64,000 bases of DNA, taken from the NCBI RefSeq assembly GCF_009749525.1, contig NZ_WOAC01000002.1, forward strand, positions 124,001 through 188,000. Reading direction: 5' to 3'. Below the pieces are notes generated by a model. It saw only the letters and a program-made list of their open reading frames with translations. It was not told the DNA's origin and searched no databases. Source of the stretch: Mesorhizobium xinjiangense. GTDB lineage: Bacteria > Pseudomonadota > Alphaproteobacteria > Rhizobiales > Rhizobiaceae. Shown piece after piece: positions 42,711 through 51,592 of the stretch; positions within the stretch are counted from its first letter, which is position 1, and each line of letters opens with the position of its first letter. The translations under genes were made by a program, and so were the position numbers.

Positions 42711-43844
42711 ATGTTGGAACCGCATGCCGCAGCCGGCGCCCTGACGCCGCTGGAAACCGCACTGGCCGGCCTGCTCGAAGGGCTGGCGCCGGTGGAGCCG
42801 GAATTGGTGTCGTTGGCCGATGCCGTCGGCTGCGTCGCCTCCGACCGGCAGGAAGAATTGCCGCCGCTGCCGCCGGCGAACCGTGCTGAGATCGACGGCT
42901 GGGCCTTTCGCTCGCTCGACCTGACCGGATCGTCCGCCTTCTCCCCGCTGCCGCTCGCGGCGCCGCCCGTCTGGGTGGAGGCCGGCGAAACGCTGCCGGA
43001 GGGCTGCGATTGCGTGCTCGACCCTTCGCTGGTGGAACGGGCCGGAGCGCACTGGCAGGCAATCGGCGAAGCAGCGCCGGGGCAGGGGGTGCGCCGGGCG
43101 GGTGAGGATTTCGCCGCCGGCCGTCCGCTGCTCGAGGCGGGCCGACGGATTGCCGCGATCGATCTCCTCTTGGCGCGCAGCCATGGCGTCGACGCGCTGA
43201 GCGTGCGCCGGCCCGTCGTGCGGATCGTAGACGTGGCGTCGGGCGCGGGCGGGCCGACGGCGCAGCTTGTCCTTGATTGGCTGTCCAGCCAGGGCGCCTA
43301 CTGCCTGCCGGTCGAACCCTGCGACCGTGATGCGCCATCGATCGCCAAGGCATTGCGGTCGGGCGAAGCCGATCTGGTCGTTCTCGTCGGGGGAACCGGC
43401 GCAGGCAAGAGCGATGAAACGGCACAGGCGCTTGCCGCCGACGGCACTTTGATCGCTCACGGCATTGCCTTGAGCCCGGGGCAGACGACCGCCGTCGCGC
43501 GCGCCGGCAAACGCCTGGTCGTTGCGCTGCCCGGCCTGCCGGGACAGGCCTTTGGCGCCTGCCTCGCGCTCGTGGATCCCGTCTTGCGCCGCCTGTCCGC
43601 AATAGCCGCGCCGCGGCCGCTCGCGCTGCCGCTGGCGCGCAAGATCACGTCGACGGTCGGCATGGCCGAGGTCGCCCTTGTCCGGCGGCACGATGACGGC
43701 TGGATGCCGCTTGCGGTCGGCGATCTGCCGCTGGGCGCGTTGAGCGCCGCCGACGCCTGGCTGCTGGTGCCCGCCGCCAGCGAAGGCCATTCTGCGGGAA
43801 GCGTCGTCGGCGCCTTTCGGTTGCGTGAAAAGGCTCTTGCATGA
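42711..43844 (+). CDS. Degenerate MoeA-like molybdopterin protein
   Basis: A 377-aa protein with the MoeA layout but changed key motifs. The NSAVDG site is RAEIDGWAF (Asp kept), the GGVSTG loop is VGGTGAGKSDE, and LPGNP is LPGLPGQAF. The MoaB-like core runs from about 165 to 290. Its stop overlaps the start of the MoeA-PBP fusion gene as ATGA, so it is likely translated with it. It may be a non-catalytic partner or a molybdopterin-binding chaperone. An upstream GTG at 42702 is possible. Confidence 0.8.
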   Translation: MLEPHAAAGALTPLETALAGLLEGLAPVEPELVSLADAVGCVASDRQEELPPLPPANRAEIDGWAFRSLDLTGSSAFSPLPLAAPPVWVEAGETLPEGCDCVLDPSLVERAGAHWQAIGEAAPGQGVRRAGEDFAAGRPLLEAGRRIAAIDLLLARSHGVDALSVRRPVVRIVDVASGAGGPTAQLVLDWLSSQGAYCLPVEPCDRDAPSIAKALRSGEADLVVLVGGTGAGKSDETAQALAADGTLIAHGIALSPGQTTAVARAGKRLVVALPGLPGQAFGACLALVDPVLRRLSAIAAPRPLALPLARKITSTVGMAEVALVRRHDDGWMPLAVGDLPLGALSAADAWLLVPAASEGHSAGSVVGAFRLREKALA

Positions 43845-45790
43845 CGGATCAGTTCACGCCGCGCGGTTCGGGCGATCGCGCCCAGGATCAGTTTCTCGAT
43901 GTCGTGTCGCCCGAAACGGCGATGGCCCGCTTCGAGGCCGCGCTTTTCCCGCGCCAACTGGCGCGGCAAGATCGGCCGCTTGCCGAGGCGCTCGGCGCGG
44001 TGCTCGCCGACGATGTGGCCGTGCCCATCGACGTGCCGCCTTTCGACCGGGCCAATGTCGACGGCTTCGCCGTACGCTCCGCCGACCTTGCCGCGGCCGG
44101 CGAGGCGAATCCCTGCCGGCTGACCCTCAACGACGAAAGCGTTGCCTGCGGTGTTGTGCCCCGGCTGCCGGTGACGCCGGGCACCGCCACGCCGATCGCG
44201 ACCGGCGGCCCGGTGCCGCGCGGCGCCGACGCCGTCATCATGATCGAGCACACCGACCCGGCCGGCGACGATGCGATCGAGGTCCGGCGCAGCATCGCCC
44301 CCGGCGGCTTCGTCGCCTTTGCCGGTTCCGACATGGCGCGCGGCGAGACGCTGCTGCGCGCTGGAACGCCGATTGGGGCGCGCGAGATCGGCATGCTGGC
44401 CGCGTGCGGCATCGCGTCGGTCGAGACCGTGAAGCGACCGAGCGTGGCGATCTTGTCCACCGGCGACGAACTCGTGCAGCCGGGGGAAGCGCTGCCGCCG
44501 GTCGGCATCTACGACACCAACGGCGCCATCCTTGCCGCGGCCGTCAGCGAGAACGGCGGCGAGGGCCGCTTCCTCGGCGCCTGCGGCGATGACGAGGCGG
44601 CGCTCGAAGCCGCCATGTGGACCGCGCTCGCCGGGCACGACATGCTGATCTTGTCGGGCGGCACCTCGAAGGGGGCGGGCGACCTGACGCATCGCATCCT
44701 GTCGCGTCTCGGACAGCCGGGCATTCTCGTCCACGGTGTGGCACTGAAGCCCGGCAAGCCGCTCTGCCTGGCCGTGTGCGACGGCAAGCCGGTGGTCGTG
44801 CTGCCCGGATTTCCGACATCGGCCATGTTCACCTTCCACGCGATGATCGTGCCTGTGCTGCGCCGCATGGCCGGCCTGCCGCCGCGCAGCGACGCGCATG
44901 TGAGCGCGACGGTGCCGGTGCGCATTCCATCGGACCTCGGACGCACCGAATTCGTCATGGTCTCGCTGGTCGAGGGGCGGGACGGGCTCGTTGCCTACCC
45001 GACGGGCAAGGGCTCCGGCGCCATCACCTCCTTCGGCCAGGCCGACGGCTTTCTGCGCATCGATGCCCTGGCCGACCATATGCCGCAGGGTGCGCGCGCC
45101 GAGATCACCTTGCTTTCACCGCATCTGCACGCGCCCGACCTTGCCATCATCGGCAGCCATTGCTCGGGTCTCGACCGCGTGCTCACGCCGCTCGTGCGCC
45201 GGGGGCTCGCCGTGCGCTCGATCGCCGTCGGCAGTCTCGGCGGCCTGGCGGCGGCGCGGCGCGGCGAATGCGATCTGGCGCCGATCCATCTCTTCGACGA
45301 CCAGACGCAGAGCTACAACGCGCCCTTCCTCTCCGACGAACTGGAACTCGTGCCGGGCTGGCGGCGCATGCAGGGCGTCGTCTTTCGCAAGGGTGACGAA
45401 CGCTTCGAGGGACGCGACGCGGCCGCAGCCATTCGCGCCGCGCTCGCCGATCCTTCCTGCATGATGGTCAACCGCAACCAGGGCGCGGGCACCCGCATCC
45501 TGATCGATCGCCTTCTCGGCGATGCGCGGCCTGAGGGCTACTGGAACCAGCCGCGCTCGCACAATGCGGTTGCCGCAGCGGTTGCGCAGGGCCGCGCCGA
45601 CTGGGGCGTGACGATCGCCCCGATTGCCGAGGCAGCCGGTCTCGGCTTCATCGCACTCACCGAGGAGCATTACGATTTTGCGCTGGTCAAGGCGCGCAAG
45701 GAGAGACCGGCAGTCAAGGCATTCCTCGAGGCGCTCGATTCGCCCGAATGCCGCAGCGCCCTGGAAGAGGCGGGATTCCGGCCGGCTTGA
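43841..45790 (+). CDS. MoeA fused to a PBP-like domain (molybdopterin molybdotransferase-type)
   Basis: A 649-aa two-part protein. Residues 20-420 are a complete MoeA: RANVDGFAVR, TGGPVPRGADAVIMIEHT, AILSTGDELVQPGE, LILSGGTSKGAGDLTHR, and VVLPGFPTSAMFTFH. Residues 430-645 form a periplasmic-binding-like domain of the PBP_like type (LAIIGSHCSGLDRVLTPLVRRG, IHLFDDQTQSYN, VNRNQGAGTRILIDRLL, HNAVAAAVAQGRADWGVTIAP) without signal peptide, so it is cytoplasmic. MoeA inserts molybdate or tungstate into adenylated molybdopterin; the fused domain may sense or hold the oxyanion or cofactor, which is inference. Confidence 0.92.
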   Translation: MTDQFTPRGSGDRAQDQFLDVVSPETAMARFEAALFPRQLARQDRPLAEALGAVLADDVAVPIDVPPFDRANVDGFAVRSADLAAAGEANPCRLTLNDESVACGVVPRLPVTPGTATPIATGGPVPRGADAVIMIEHTDPAGDDAIEVRRSIAPGGFVAFAGSDMARGETLLRAGTPIGAREIGMLAACGIASVETVKRPSVAILSTGDELVQPGEALPPVGIYDTNGAILAAAVSENGGEGRFLGACGDDEAALEAAMWTALAGHDMLILSGGTSKGAGDLTHRILSRLGQPGILVHGVALKPGKPLCLAVCDGKPVVVLPGFPTSAMFTFHAMIVPVLRRMAGLPPRSDAHVSATVPVRIPSDLGRTEFVMVSLVEGRDGLVAYPTGKGSGAITSFGQADGFLRIDALADHMPQGARAEITLLSPHLHAPDLAIIGSHCSGLDRVLTPLVRRGLAVRSIAVGSLGGLAAARRGECDLAPIHLFDDQTQSYNAPFLSDELELVPGWRRMQGVVFRKGDERFEGRDAAAAIRAALADPSCMMVNRNQGAGTRILIDRLLGDARPEGYWNQPRSHNAVAAAVAQGRADWGVTIAPIAEAAGLGFIALTEEHYDFALVKARKERPAVKAFLEALDSPECRSALEEAGFRPA

Positions 45791-45792
45791 GC

Positions 45793-46422
45793 TCAACCCG
45801 ACGCAAGCTCCGCCAGCCGTTCCGCCGCGGCCCGGTCGTCGAGCGTGTTGACGTTGAAGAAGGGGTCGACCGGCTCGTTTGGCCAGTCGGCGCGCGCCAG
45901 CCGGTAGCGCCCCGTCCAGCGGTCGATCTTGCGCATTTCCTCGTCGATCAGCGCCCGGCGCAGCGCCTCGCGCAGCCCGACCTTCCACAGCCCGATCACC
46001 GGATGCGCCCGTCCGCCCGAGGCGGCAACCGCCAGTTCCGCATTGGCCGTCCGCCGCGCCTCGTCGAGCCGCTGGGCGAGATCGCGCGGCAGGAAGGGGC
46101 AGTCGCCGGCGACGCTGACCACCCAGTCGACGCCGGGCCGGTTTTGCGCTGTCCAGTCGAGCGCGGCGAGAATGCCGGCCAGCGGCCCTGGAAAATCCGC
46201 CACCGGGTCGGCCACCACAGGCAGTCCGAAGCCGGAAAAGCGCGCCGGATCGCCATTGGCGTTGATGATGAGGGCGCTCACCTGCGGGCCGAGCCGCTCG
46301 ACGACATGTTGGAGAATGGGCCGTCCGGCGATCGTCTGCATGGGCTTGTCGCCGCCGCCCATGCGCCGCGCCAGCCCGCCGGCGAGAATGACGCCGACCG
46401 CCGGGATCGGATCAGGCCTCAT
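45793..46422 (-). CDS. mobA: Molybdenum cofactor guanylyltransferase MobA
   Basis: A 209-aa cytoplasmic enzyme that attaches GMP to molybdopterin to give the bis-MGD cofactor used by formate dehydrogenase. The GTP-binding loop is [17 protein letters not shown] (about 11-27), followed by [20 protein letters not shown] and the metal-binding [12 protein letters not shown] 46422 overlaps the stop of fdhD (ATGA). Position among formate dehydrogenase genes fits its role. Confidence 0.95.
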   Translation of the reverse strand: MRPDPIPAVGVILAGGLARRMGGGDKPMQTIAGRPILQHVVERLGPQVSALIINANGDPARFSGFGLPVVADPVADFPGPLAGILAALDWTAQNRPGVDWVVSVAGDCPFLPRDLAQRLDEARRTANAELAVAASGGRAHPVIGLWKVGLREALRRALIDEEMRKIDRWTGRYRLARADWPNEPVDPFFNVNTLDDRAAAERLAELASG

Positions 46423-47306
46423 TGCGTGCCCCCTTTGCGATGGTGGCGCGGGGCTTCCTCCTCGATCACGTCGGGGTCGAGGTCGAAGACCATCCTCTCC
46501 TCGCCCGAAAGCACGATGAACCGCTTGCCGCGGGCGCGCCCGACGAGCGTCAGCCCGACCTCGCGCGCGAGCGCCACGCCCCAGGCGGTGAAGCCCGACC
46601 GCGACACCAGGATGGGAATGCCCATCCTGACCGTCTTGATGGTCATTTCCGAGGTGAGCCGCCCGGTCGTGTAGAGGATCTTCTCGCCCGCATCGACGCC
46701 GTGGCGGAACATCCAGCCGGCGATCTTGTCGACCGCGTTGTGGCGTCCGACATCCTCCATATAGCAGACCGGCCGGTCCTGATGGCACAGCACGCAGCCA
46801 TGAATGGCTCCGGCCTCCAGGTAGAGCGACGGCATGGTGTTGATGGCACGGGTCAGCCGGTAGAGCCAGGAGGAACGCAGCTCGGCCTGCGGCAGTTCGG
46901 CATGCTCGATCGCCTCCATCAGGTCGCCGAAGGCCGTGCCTTGGGCGCAGCCGGAGGTCAGGGTCTTCTTTTTCAGCTTCTGCTCGTAATTGGTGTCGCG
47001 CTCGGTGCGCACCACCACGACCTCGATGTCGTCGTCATAGTCGACGCCCGTCACGACATCGTCCGGCTTCAGCATGTTCTGGTTCAACAGATAGCCGAGC
47101 GCCAGATATTCGGGATAGTCGTTGATCGTCATCATAGTGACGATCTCCTGGGAATTGAGATAGAGCGTCAACGCGCGCTCGACGGGCACGTTGATCCCGA
47201 CCGCCGCGCCCGTATGGTCGATCCCCGACACCGCTTCCGTCAGACGCGGGTCGGCGGGCTGGGGCATGATAACCGGGATTTCATCCTGTTCGAGCGAGTT
47301 GTGCAT
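46419..47306 (-). CDS. fdhD: Formate dehydrogenase accessory sulfurtransferase FdhD
   Basis: A 295-aa protein that sulfurates the bis-MGD cofactor before insertion in formate dehydrogenase. Family features are [29 protein letters not shown], the cysteine segment [11 protein letters not shown] (about 118-128; only the first Cys of the classic CxxC pair is present), [26 protein letters not shown] and [27 protein letters not shown]. It overlaps mobA by four bases and is divergent from the canonical moeA gene. Confidence 0.95.
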   Translation of the reverse strand: MHNSLEQDEIPVIMPQPADPRLTEAVSGIDHTGAAVGINVPVERALTLYLNSQEIVTMMTINDYPEYLALGYLLNQNMLKPDDVVTGVDYDDDIEVVVVRTERDTNYEQKLKKKTLTSGCAQGTAFGDLMEAIEHAELPQAELRSSWLYRLTRAINTMPSLYLEAGAIHGCVLCHQDRPVCYMEDVGRHNAVDKIAGWMFRHGVDAGEKILYTTGRLTSEMTIKTVRMGIPILVSRSGFTAWGVALAREVGLTLVGRARGKRFIVLSGEERMVFDLDPDVIEEEAPRHHRKGGTQ

Positions 47307-47449
47307 GTCTCCTCCGCATGGCCTATCGCCGAGACTACAGGGTTTGCTAGTCTGGGTCAGCCATTATCGGGAAGGGCGGATGACAGGACGCACATATATC
47401 TCCATGGACGGCCGTGTCGGCGGCGCACACCGGTTGGGGACCTGACGTC

Positions 47450-48706
47450 ATGGCGCAGCTTTCCGACGATTGCTTCGCCTTCGGCGGCCCCCTGATGCCG
47501 GTCGACGACGCCGTGGGGCTCATCCGCGACCGCCTCGACGCGGTCGAGGAAACCGAGAGCGTTTCCCTTGCCGTGGCCGACGGCCGGGTGCTCGCCGCCG
47601 ATATCGTCGCCCCGATCGCGCTGCCGCCCTACACCAATTCCGCCGTCGACGGCTATGCGCTCGCCGGCGACGACGTGCCGTACGGCTCGGCGCAGCCATT
47701 CGCCGTGTCCGGACGGCTGCAGGCAGGTGCATCGGAGGAGGTGAGGATCAAGGCCGGCGAGACGGTGCGCATCTTCACCGGCGCGCCGATGCCCGAAGGC
47801 GCCGACACGGTCTTCATGCAGGAAGACGTCGAGAATCTCGACGATGGCCGCGTTCTCCTGCCGGCCGGTCTCAAGCGTGGTGCCAATGTGCGTCCGGCCG
47901 GCGAGGATGTGGAGGCGGGCCACACCGTGCTGCCGGCCGGGCGAAGGCTGCGCCCGCAGGATGTGGCCATGGCCGCAGCACTCGGTCTGAGCGCGCTAGA
48001 CGTGCGCCGTCCGGTCAAGGTGGGCCTGTTTTCGACCGGCAACGAGGTGGTCGAGCCGGGCGCGGCGCGGGGCAGGGCGCAGCTTTTCGATTCCAACCGC
48101 TACATGCTCGCCGCCATGCTGCGCCGGCTCGGTTGCGCCGTCGAGGATTTCGGCATTCTGCGCGACGACAAGGCACGCATCGCCGGCGCGCTCGAGGACG
48201 CGGCAGGCAATTGCGACCTCATTCTCGCTTCGGGCGGCGTTTCGACGGGCGAGGCCGACCATGTGCGGGCCGGCGTCGAAAGCGCGGGTTCGCTGGTCTT
48301 CTGGCGCGTGGCGATCAAGCCGGGGCGCCCGGTGGCCATGGGGGTCGTCAAGGGCACGCCGTTCATCGGCCTGCCGGGCAACCCGGTTGCGAGCTTCGTC
48401 ACCTTCGCCCATGTCGCCCGTGCGGCGGTGACGGCTTTGTCCGGGGCGCGCGAAGAGCCCGCGCTCTTCACGCCTCTGCCGGCCGCCTTCAGCTATCGCA
48501 AGAAGCCCGGACGCCGGGAATATGTGCGCGCCGGCCTGCGCCGCGGGCAGGATGGCCATGTCGCGGCCGTCAAATATCCGAAGGAAGGCGCGGGGCTGAT
48601 CTCCTCCCTGGTCGACACGGACGGTCTCGTCGAACTCGCCGAGGATACGCTCGAGGTCCGCCCCGGCGACCGCGTCCGCTTCATTCCCTATTCCAGCCTG
48701 TTTTGA
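47450..48706 (+). CDS. moeA: Molybdopterin molybdotransferase MoeA
   Basis: A 418-aa canonical MoeA with all key sites: PPYTNSAVDGYAL (about 60-72), FTGAPMPEGADTVFMQED, GLFSTGNEVVEPG, the catalytic ILASGGVSTGEADHV, KPGRPVAMG and GLPGNPVASFVTF, and a C-terminal beta domain (about 340-418). It ligates molybdate or tungstate to the adenylated cofactor. It is 25 bases upstream of the TusA-like gene and forms a plus-strand set with it and the HTH-PBP gene. It is the third MoeA-type gene in 6 kb. Confidence 0.95.
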   Translation: MAQLSDDCFAFGGPLMPVDDAVGLIRDRLDAVEETESVSLAVADGRVLAADIVAPIALPPYTNSAVDGYALAGDDVPYGSAQPFAVSGRLQAGASEEVRIKAGETVRIFTGAPMPEGADTVFMQEDVENLDDGRVLLPAGLKRGANVRPAGEDVEAGHTVLPAGRRLRPQDVAMAAALGLSALDVRRPVKVGLFSTGNEVVEPGAARGRAQLFDSNRYMLAAMLRRLGCAVEDFGILRDDKARIAGALEDAAGNCDLILASGGVSTGEADHVRAGVESAGSLVFWRVAIKPGRPVAMGVVKGTPFIGLPGNPVASFVTFAHVARAAVTALSGAREEPALFTPLPAAFSYRKKPGRREYVRAGLRRGQDGHVAAVKYPKEGAGLISSLVDTDGLVELAEDTLEVRPGDRVRFIPYSSLF

Positions 48707-48731
48707 CCGCTGCCGCGAAAAGAGCTTGCCG

Positions 48732-48971
48732 ATGCCGACCGAACACCTCGACCTGACCGGACTGAAATGCCCCCTGCCGGCGCTCAAGACACGCAAGGTG
48801 CTGGGGCGCCTGCCGCCCGGCACCATGCTGGAGGTGCGCTGCACCGATCCGCTGGCCTCGATCGACATTCCCAACCTGCTCAACGAGACCGGTGATCGGA
48901 TGGCGGATCAGCATCGCGAGGGCGAGCACATCGTCTTCCTCATTGAAAAGGCGGCGGCGAATGAACGGTGA
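48732..48971 (+). CDS. TusA/SirA-family sulfur-carrier protein
   Basis: A 79-aa TusA-like protein with the sulfur-binding motif LKCPLPALKTRK (Cys13 in C-P-x-P) and the beta-alpha-beta ending LEVRCTDPLASIDIPNLL. TusA proteins carry persulfide sulfur, in E. coli including to FdhD for cofactor sulfuration. The position between MoeA and the HTH-PBP gene and near fdhD makes a sulfur-delivery role for formate dehydrogenase likely. It overlaps the next gene by 11 bases. Confidence 0.9.
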   Translation: MPTEHLDLTGLKCPLPALKTRKVLGRLPPGTMLEVRCTDPLASIDIPNLLNETGDRMADQHREGEHIVFLIEKAAANER

Positions 48972-49863
48972 CACGACGACCGCCGGGGCCGAATATCTGA
49001 CGACGCGCGAGCTCGCCGACCTTCTGCGCATCAAGGAGCGCAAGGTCTACGATCTGGCGGCCGGTGGCGAGGTGCCCTGCATACGAGTCGTCGGCAAGCT
49101 TTTGTTCCCGCGCCACGAGATCGACGCATGGATTGCCGCGTCGCGTTCCGGGCCGGTCGTCCCGGAGCCGGCCGTGCCGCTGGTTCTTGCCGGCAGTCAC
49201 GATCCGCTTCTGGAATGGGCGCTGCGCGAATCCGGCAGCGGCATTGCCGCATTCTTCGACGGCAGCCTAGACGGTGTCGAGCGATTCGCGCGGCGCGAGG
49301 CGATCGCCTGTGGCCTGCATGTGCATGAAGACGAGGGAGGCTGGAACAGCGCGACGGTTCGTCAAGCGCTTGGCAACCGGCCGGCGGTGCTGATCGAGTT
49401 CGCACGCCGGCAAAGAGGACTGATCGTCGCTGCCGGCAATCCGCAAAACGTCGCCGCCTTGCGCGATCTGGCCCCCTTGAGCGTGGCGAAGCGGCAGTCG
49501 AGCGCCGGCAGCCAACGTCTTTTCGAGGCTCTTGCCGCCGAGGCCGGCATCGATCCGGCGGCGCTCGCCGGACCGACCGCGCCGGCGCGCACGGAGGACG
49601 ACGTCGCCATGCTCGTCCTGGACGGCAAGGCCGACGCCGCCTTCGGGCTGGAAGCCATGGCGGCGCGCTATCGGCTCGGTTTCGTGCCGCTGCTTGAGGA
49701 GCGTTTCGATATACTGGTGTGGCGGCGCGACTATTTCGATCCCCCCTTCCAGGCCTTCTTGCGCTTTGTCGCCACGCCGGCATTCGCCGACCGCGCCGCC
49801 GATCTCGCCGGCTACGACATGAGCGGCCTCGGCACGGTCCATTTCAATGGCGCGGCGGCTTAG
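48961..49863 (+). CDS. Helix-turn-helix protein with PBP-like ligand domain
   Basis: A 300-aa protein. Residues 12-60 form an excisionase-type helix-turn-helix (YLTTRELADLLRIKERKVYDLAAGG, KLLFPRHEIDAWIAA). Residues 72-295 are a PBP-like domain (LVLAGSHDPLLEWALRESGSGIAAFFDGSLDG, AVLIEFARRQRGLIVAAGNP, DDVAMLVLDGKADAAFGLEAMAARY) related to the C-terminal part of the MoeA fusion at 43841-45790. It is likely a regulator that senses molybdate, tungstate or the cofactor, placed next to the tungstate transporter. Its stop codon TAG lies in the first bases of a palindromic repeat. Confidence 0.9.
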   Translation: MNGDTTTAGAEYLTTRELADLLRIKERKVYDLAAGGEVPCIRVVGKLLFPRHEIDAWIAASRSGPVVPEPAVPLVLAGSHDPLLEWALRESGSGIAAFFDGSLDGVERFARREAIACGLHVHEDEGGWNSATVRQALGNRPAVLIEFARRQRGLIVAAGNPQNVAALRDLAPLSVAKRQSSAGSQRLFEALAAEAGIDPAALAGPTAPARTEDDVAMLVLDGKADAAFGLEAMAARYRLGFVPLLEERFDILVWRRDYFDPPFQAFLRFVATPAFADRAADLAGYDMSGLGTVHFNGAAA

Positions 49864-49932
49864 AACATGTCCCGCTCAAACGGTGACGTTTGAGCGAAAG
49901 ATGCATGTTCCAGCATATTGATCTGCTGCGCT
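49861..49932. repeat. Dispersed palindromic repeat, copy 1 (with terminator-like hairpin)
   Basis: Starts TAGAACATGTCCCGCTCAAAC; CGCTCAAAC (49873-49881) pairs exactly with GTTTGAGCG (49888-49896), and outer ACATG/CATGT segments extend the symmetry. A second copy is at 62372-62441. Both lie between convergent genes and both supply the TAG stop of the upstream plus-strand gene. It may act as a bidirectional terminator. Confidence 0.85.
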
Positions 49933-49946
49933 AAGGGCGGTTCCCT

Positions 49947-50774
49947 TCAATCCGCGTTCGGGAAGAACAGCTGCTGCCCGTCGACCTTGAAATCGGCGAT
50001 CGCCGCCTGCCCCTCCGCACCGAGCAGCCAGTCGATGAAGGCCTGGCCTTCCTCCGCCTTCACGACCGGATGCTTGTCCGGATTGACGAGGATGACGCCG
50101 TACTGGTTGAAAAGCTTCGGATCGCCCTCGACCAGCACCTCGTGATCGCCCTTGTTGCCGAACGAGATCCACGTGGCACGATCGGCCATGATATAGGCGC
50201 CCATGCCGACGCCGGTGTTGAGCGTGGCGCCCATGCCCGATCCCGTTTCACGGTACCAATCGCCGGAGGCGGAGGCGGTATCGACGCCGGCTTCGCGCCA
50301 CAAGCGCAGCTCCGCCTTGTGGGTGCCCGAATCGTCGCCGCGCGAGGCGAAGGCCGACTGGCTTTCGGCAATCTTTTCAAGTGCGGCGACAGCGTCGCTC
50401 GAGCCCGCCACGCCGGCCGGATCGTCCGCCGGGCCGACGATGACGAAATCGTTGTACATGACGTCGTGGCGCTTCACGCCCCAGCCGTCGGCGACGAATT
50501 TTTCCTCCGCCGGCTTTGCATGGACGAGCAGCACATCGCCGTCGCCATTTTCGGCGTTCTTGATCGCCTGGCCGGTTCCGACCGCGACGACTCGCACATC
50601 GATGCCCGATTTCTCGGTGAATTGCGGCAGGATGGCATCGAGCAGGCCGGAGTTCTGCGTCGATGTCGTCGACTGCACGACGATGAATTTGTCCTGCGCC
50701 ATGCTGCCGAACGGCACAAGGACGGTGACGGCTGCAATCACAGCAGCCAGGTTAACGAGAAGACGCCTGTTCAC
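49947..50774 (-). CDS. tupA: Tungstate ABC transporter substrate-binding protein TupA
   Basis: A 275-aa periplasmic oxyanion-binding protein with a signal peptide (LLVNLAAVIAAVTVLVPFGSMAQ). The TupA/WtpA-type ligand segments are STTSTQNSGLLD (about 35-46), RVVAVGTGQAIKNAENGDGDVLLVHA (about 61-86) and SRGDDSGTHKAEL; TTS-type start favours tungstate over molybdate by family rule. GTG 50774 with AAAGGGGG upstream is the start. It ends a three-gene minus-strand operon tupB-tupC-tupA. Confidence 0.92.
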   Translation of the reverse strand: MNRRLLVNLAAVIAAVTVLVPFGSMAQDKFIVVQSTTSTQNSGLLDAILPQFTEKSGIDVRVVAVGTGQAIKNAENGDGDVLLVHAKPAEEKFVADGWGVKRHDVMYNDFVIVGPADDPAGVAGSSDAVAALEKIAESQSAFASRGDDSGTHKAELRLWREAGVDTASASGDWYRETGSGMGATLNTGVGMGAYIMADRATWISFGNKGDHEVLVEGDPKLFNQYGVILVNPDKHPVVKAEEGQAFIDWLLGAEGQAAIADFKVDGQQLFFPNAD

Positions 50775-50800
50775 AGTTTATCCCCCTTTGCGGAATTTGC

Positions 50801-51592
50801 TCACACCAGCAGGCCGCCGGCGACGAAGTCGCGCGCCGCCTGCGATGCCGGTTCGTCGAAAAATGCCGCCGCCGGCGTCTGCTCGGCGATGCGGCCGCGA
50901 TGCATGAAGACGACCTCGTCGGCCAGACGGCGGGCCTGGCCGAGATCATGCGTCACCATGACGATCTTCATGCCGTCCTGTGCGAACCGTCGCACCAGTG
51001 CCTCGATGCGCTGCGTCGCGCCGGGATCGAGGCTCGAGGTCGGCTCGTCGAGAAACAGGAGTTCCGGTGCGGCGGCGACGGCCCGCACCAGCGCCAGCCG
51101 CTGCTGCTCGCCGCCCGAGAGCGAGCGTGCCGGCTGGTGCGCCATGGCCGAAAGTCCGCCCATCTCCAGCAACTCGTCGAGCCGCCGGTGCCGCTTGGTG
51201 CCGCGCAGGCGGTGCGCGGCGAGCGCGTAGTCGATATTGGCGCGCACCGAACGGCGCAGAACGACGGGGCGCTGAAAGACCATGGCCTGGCGCCGCCGGA
51301 TGGCCGGGCTCATCGGCTGGCCGTTGAACAGGACCGTGCCCTGGGCCGGCTCGATCAGACCGTGCATGAGGCGCAGGAGCAGGCTCTTGCCTGCGCCGTT
51401 CGGTCCCAGGATGACCGTCGGCGCCCCTGGCTGCAGCGTCAGCCGGTCGATATTGACAAGCCTCTTTCCACCGACGGCATAGACGAGGCCGTGCACGCCG
51501 AGCGGCAGGATGGAACCGGCCCGCTTCGCCGCCGCGCGCGACGTAAGGTCGGCGCTGGTTCCTTCGACGGTGAGGGCAGCGGCGTCAGGCAT
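50801..51592 (-). CDS. tupC: Tungstate ABC transporter ATP-binding protein TupC
   Basis: A 263-aa ATPase with Walker A GPNGAGKSLLL (about 58-68), signature SLSGGEQQRLALVRAVA, and Walker B LLFLDEPTSSLDP. It powers the importer with TupB. It overlaps the permease gene by eight bases. Single ABC domain, no C-terminal TOBE/mop domain, which fits TupC rather than ModC. Confidence 0.92.
   Translation of the reverse strand: MPDAAALTVEGTSADLTSRAAAKRAGSILPLGVHGLVYAVGGKRLVNIDRLTLQPGAPTVILGPNGAGKSLLLRLMHGLIEPAQGTVLFNGQPMSPAIRRRQAMVFQRPVVLRRSVRANIDYALAAHRLRGTKRHRRLDELLEMGGLSAMAHQPARSLSGGEQQRLALVRAVAAAPELLFLDEPTSSLDPGATQRIEALVRRFAQDGMKIVMVTHDLGQARRLADEVVFMHRGRIAEQTPAAAFFDEPASQAARDFVAGGLLV

Noticed and set aside
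41472-43844. Very long plus frame (790 codons) leading into the degenerate MoeA gene
   Set aside because: The first 400 codons overlap heme A synthase in another frame and are arginine-rich noise; the real gene starts at 42711.
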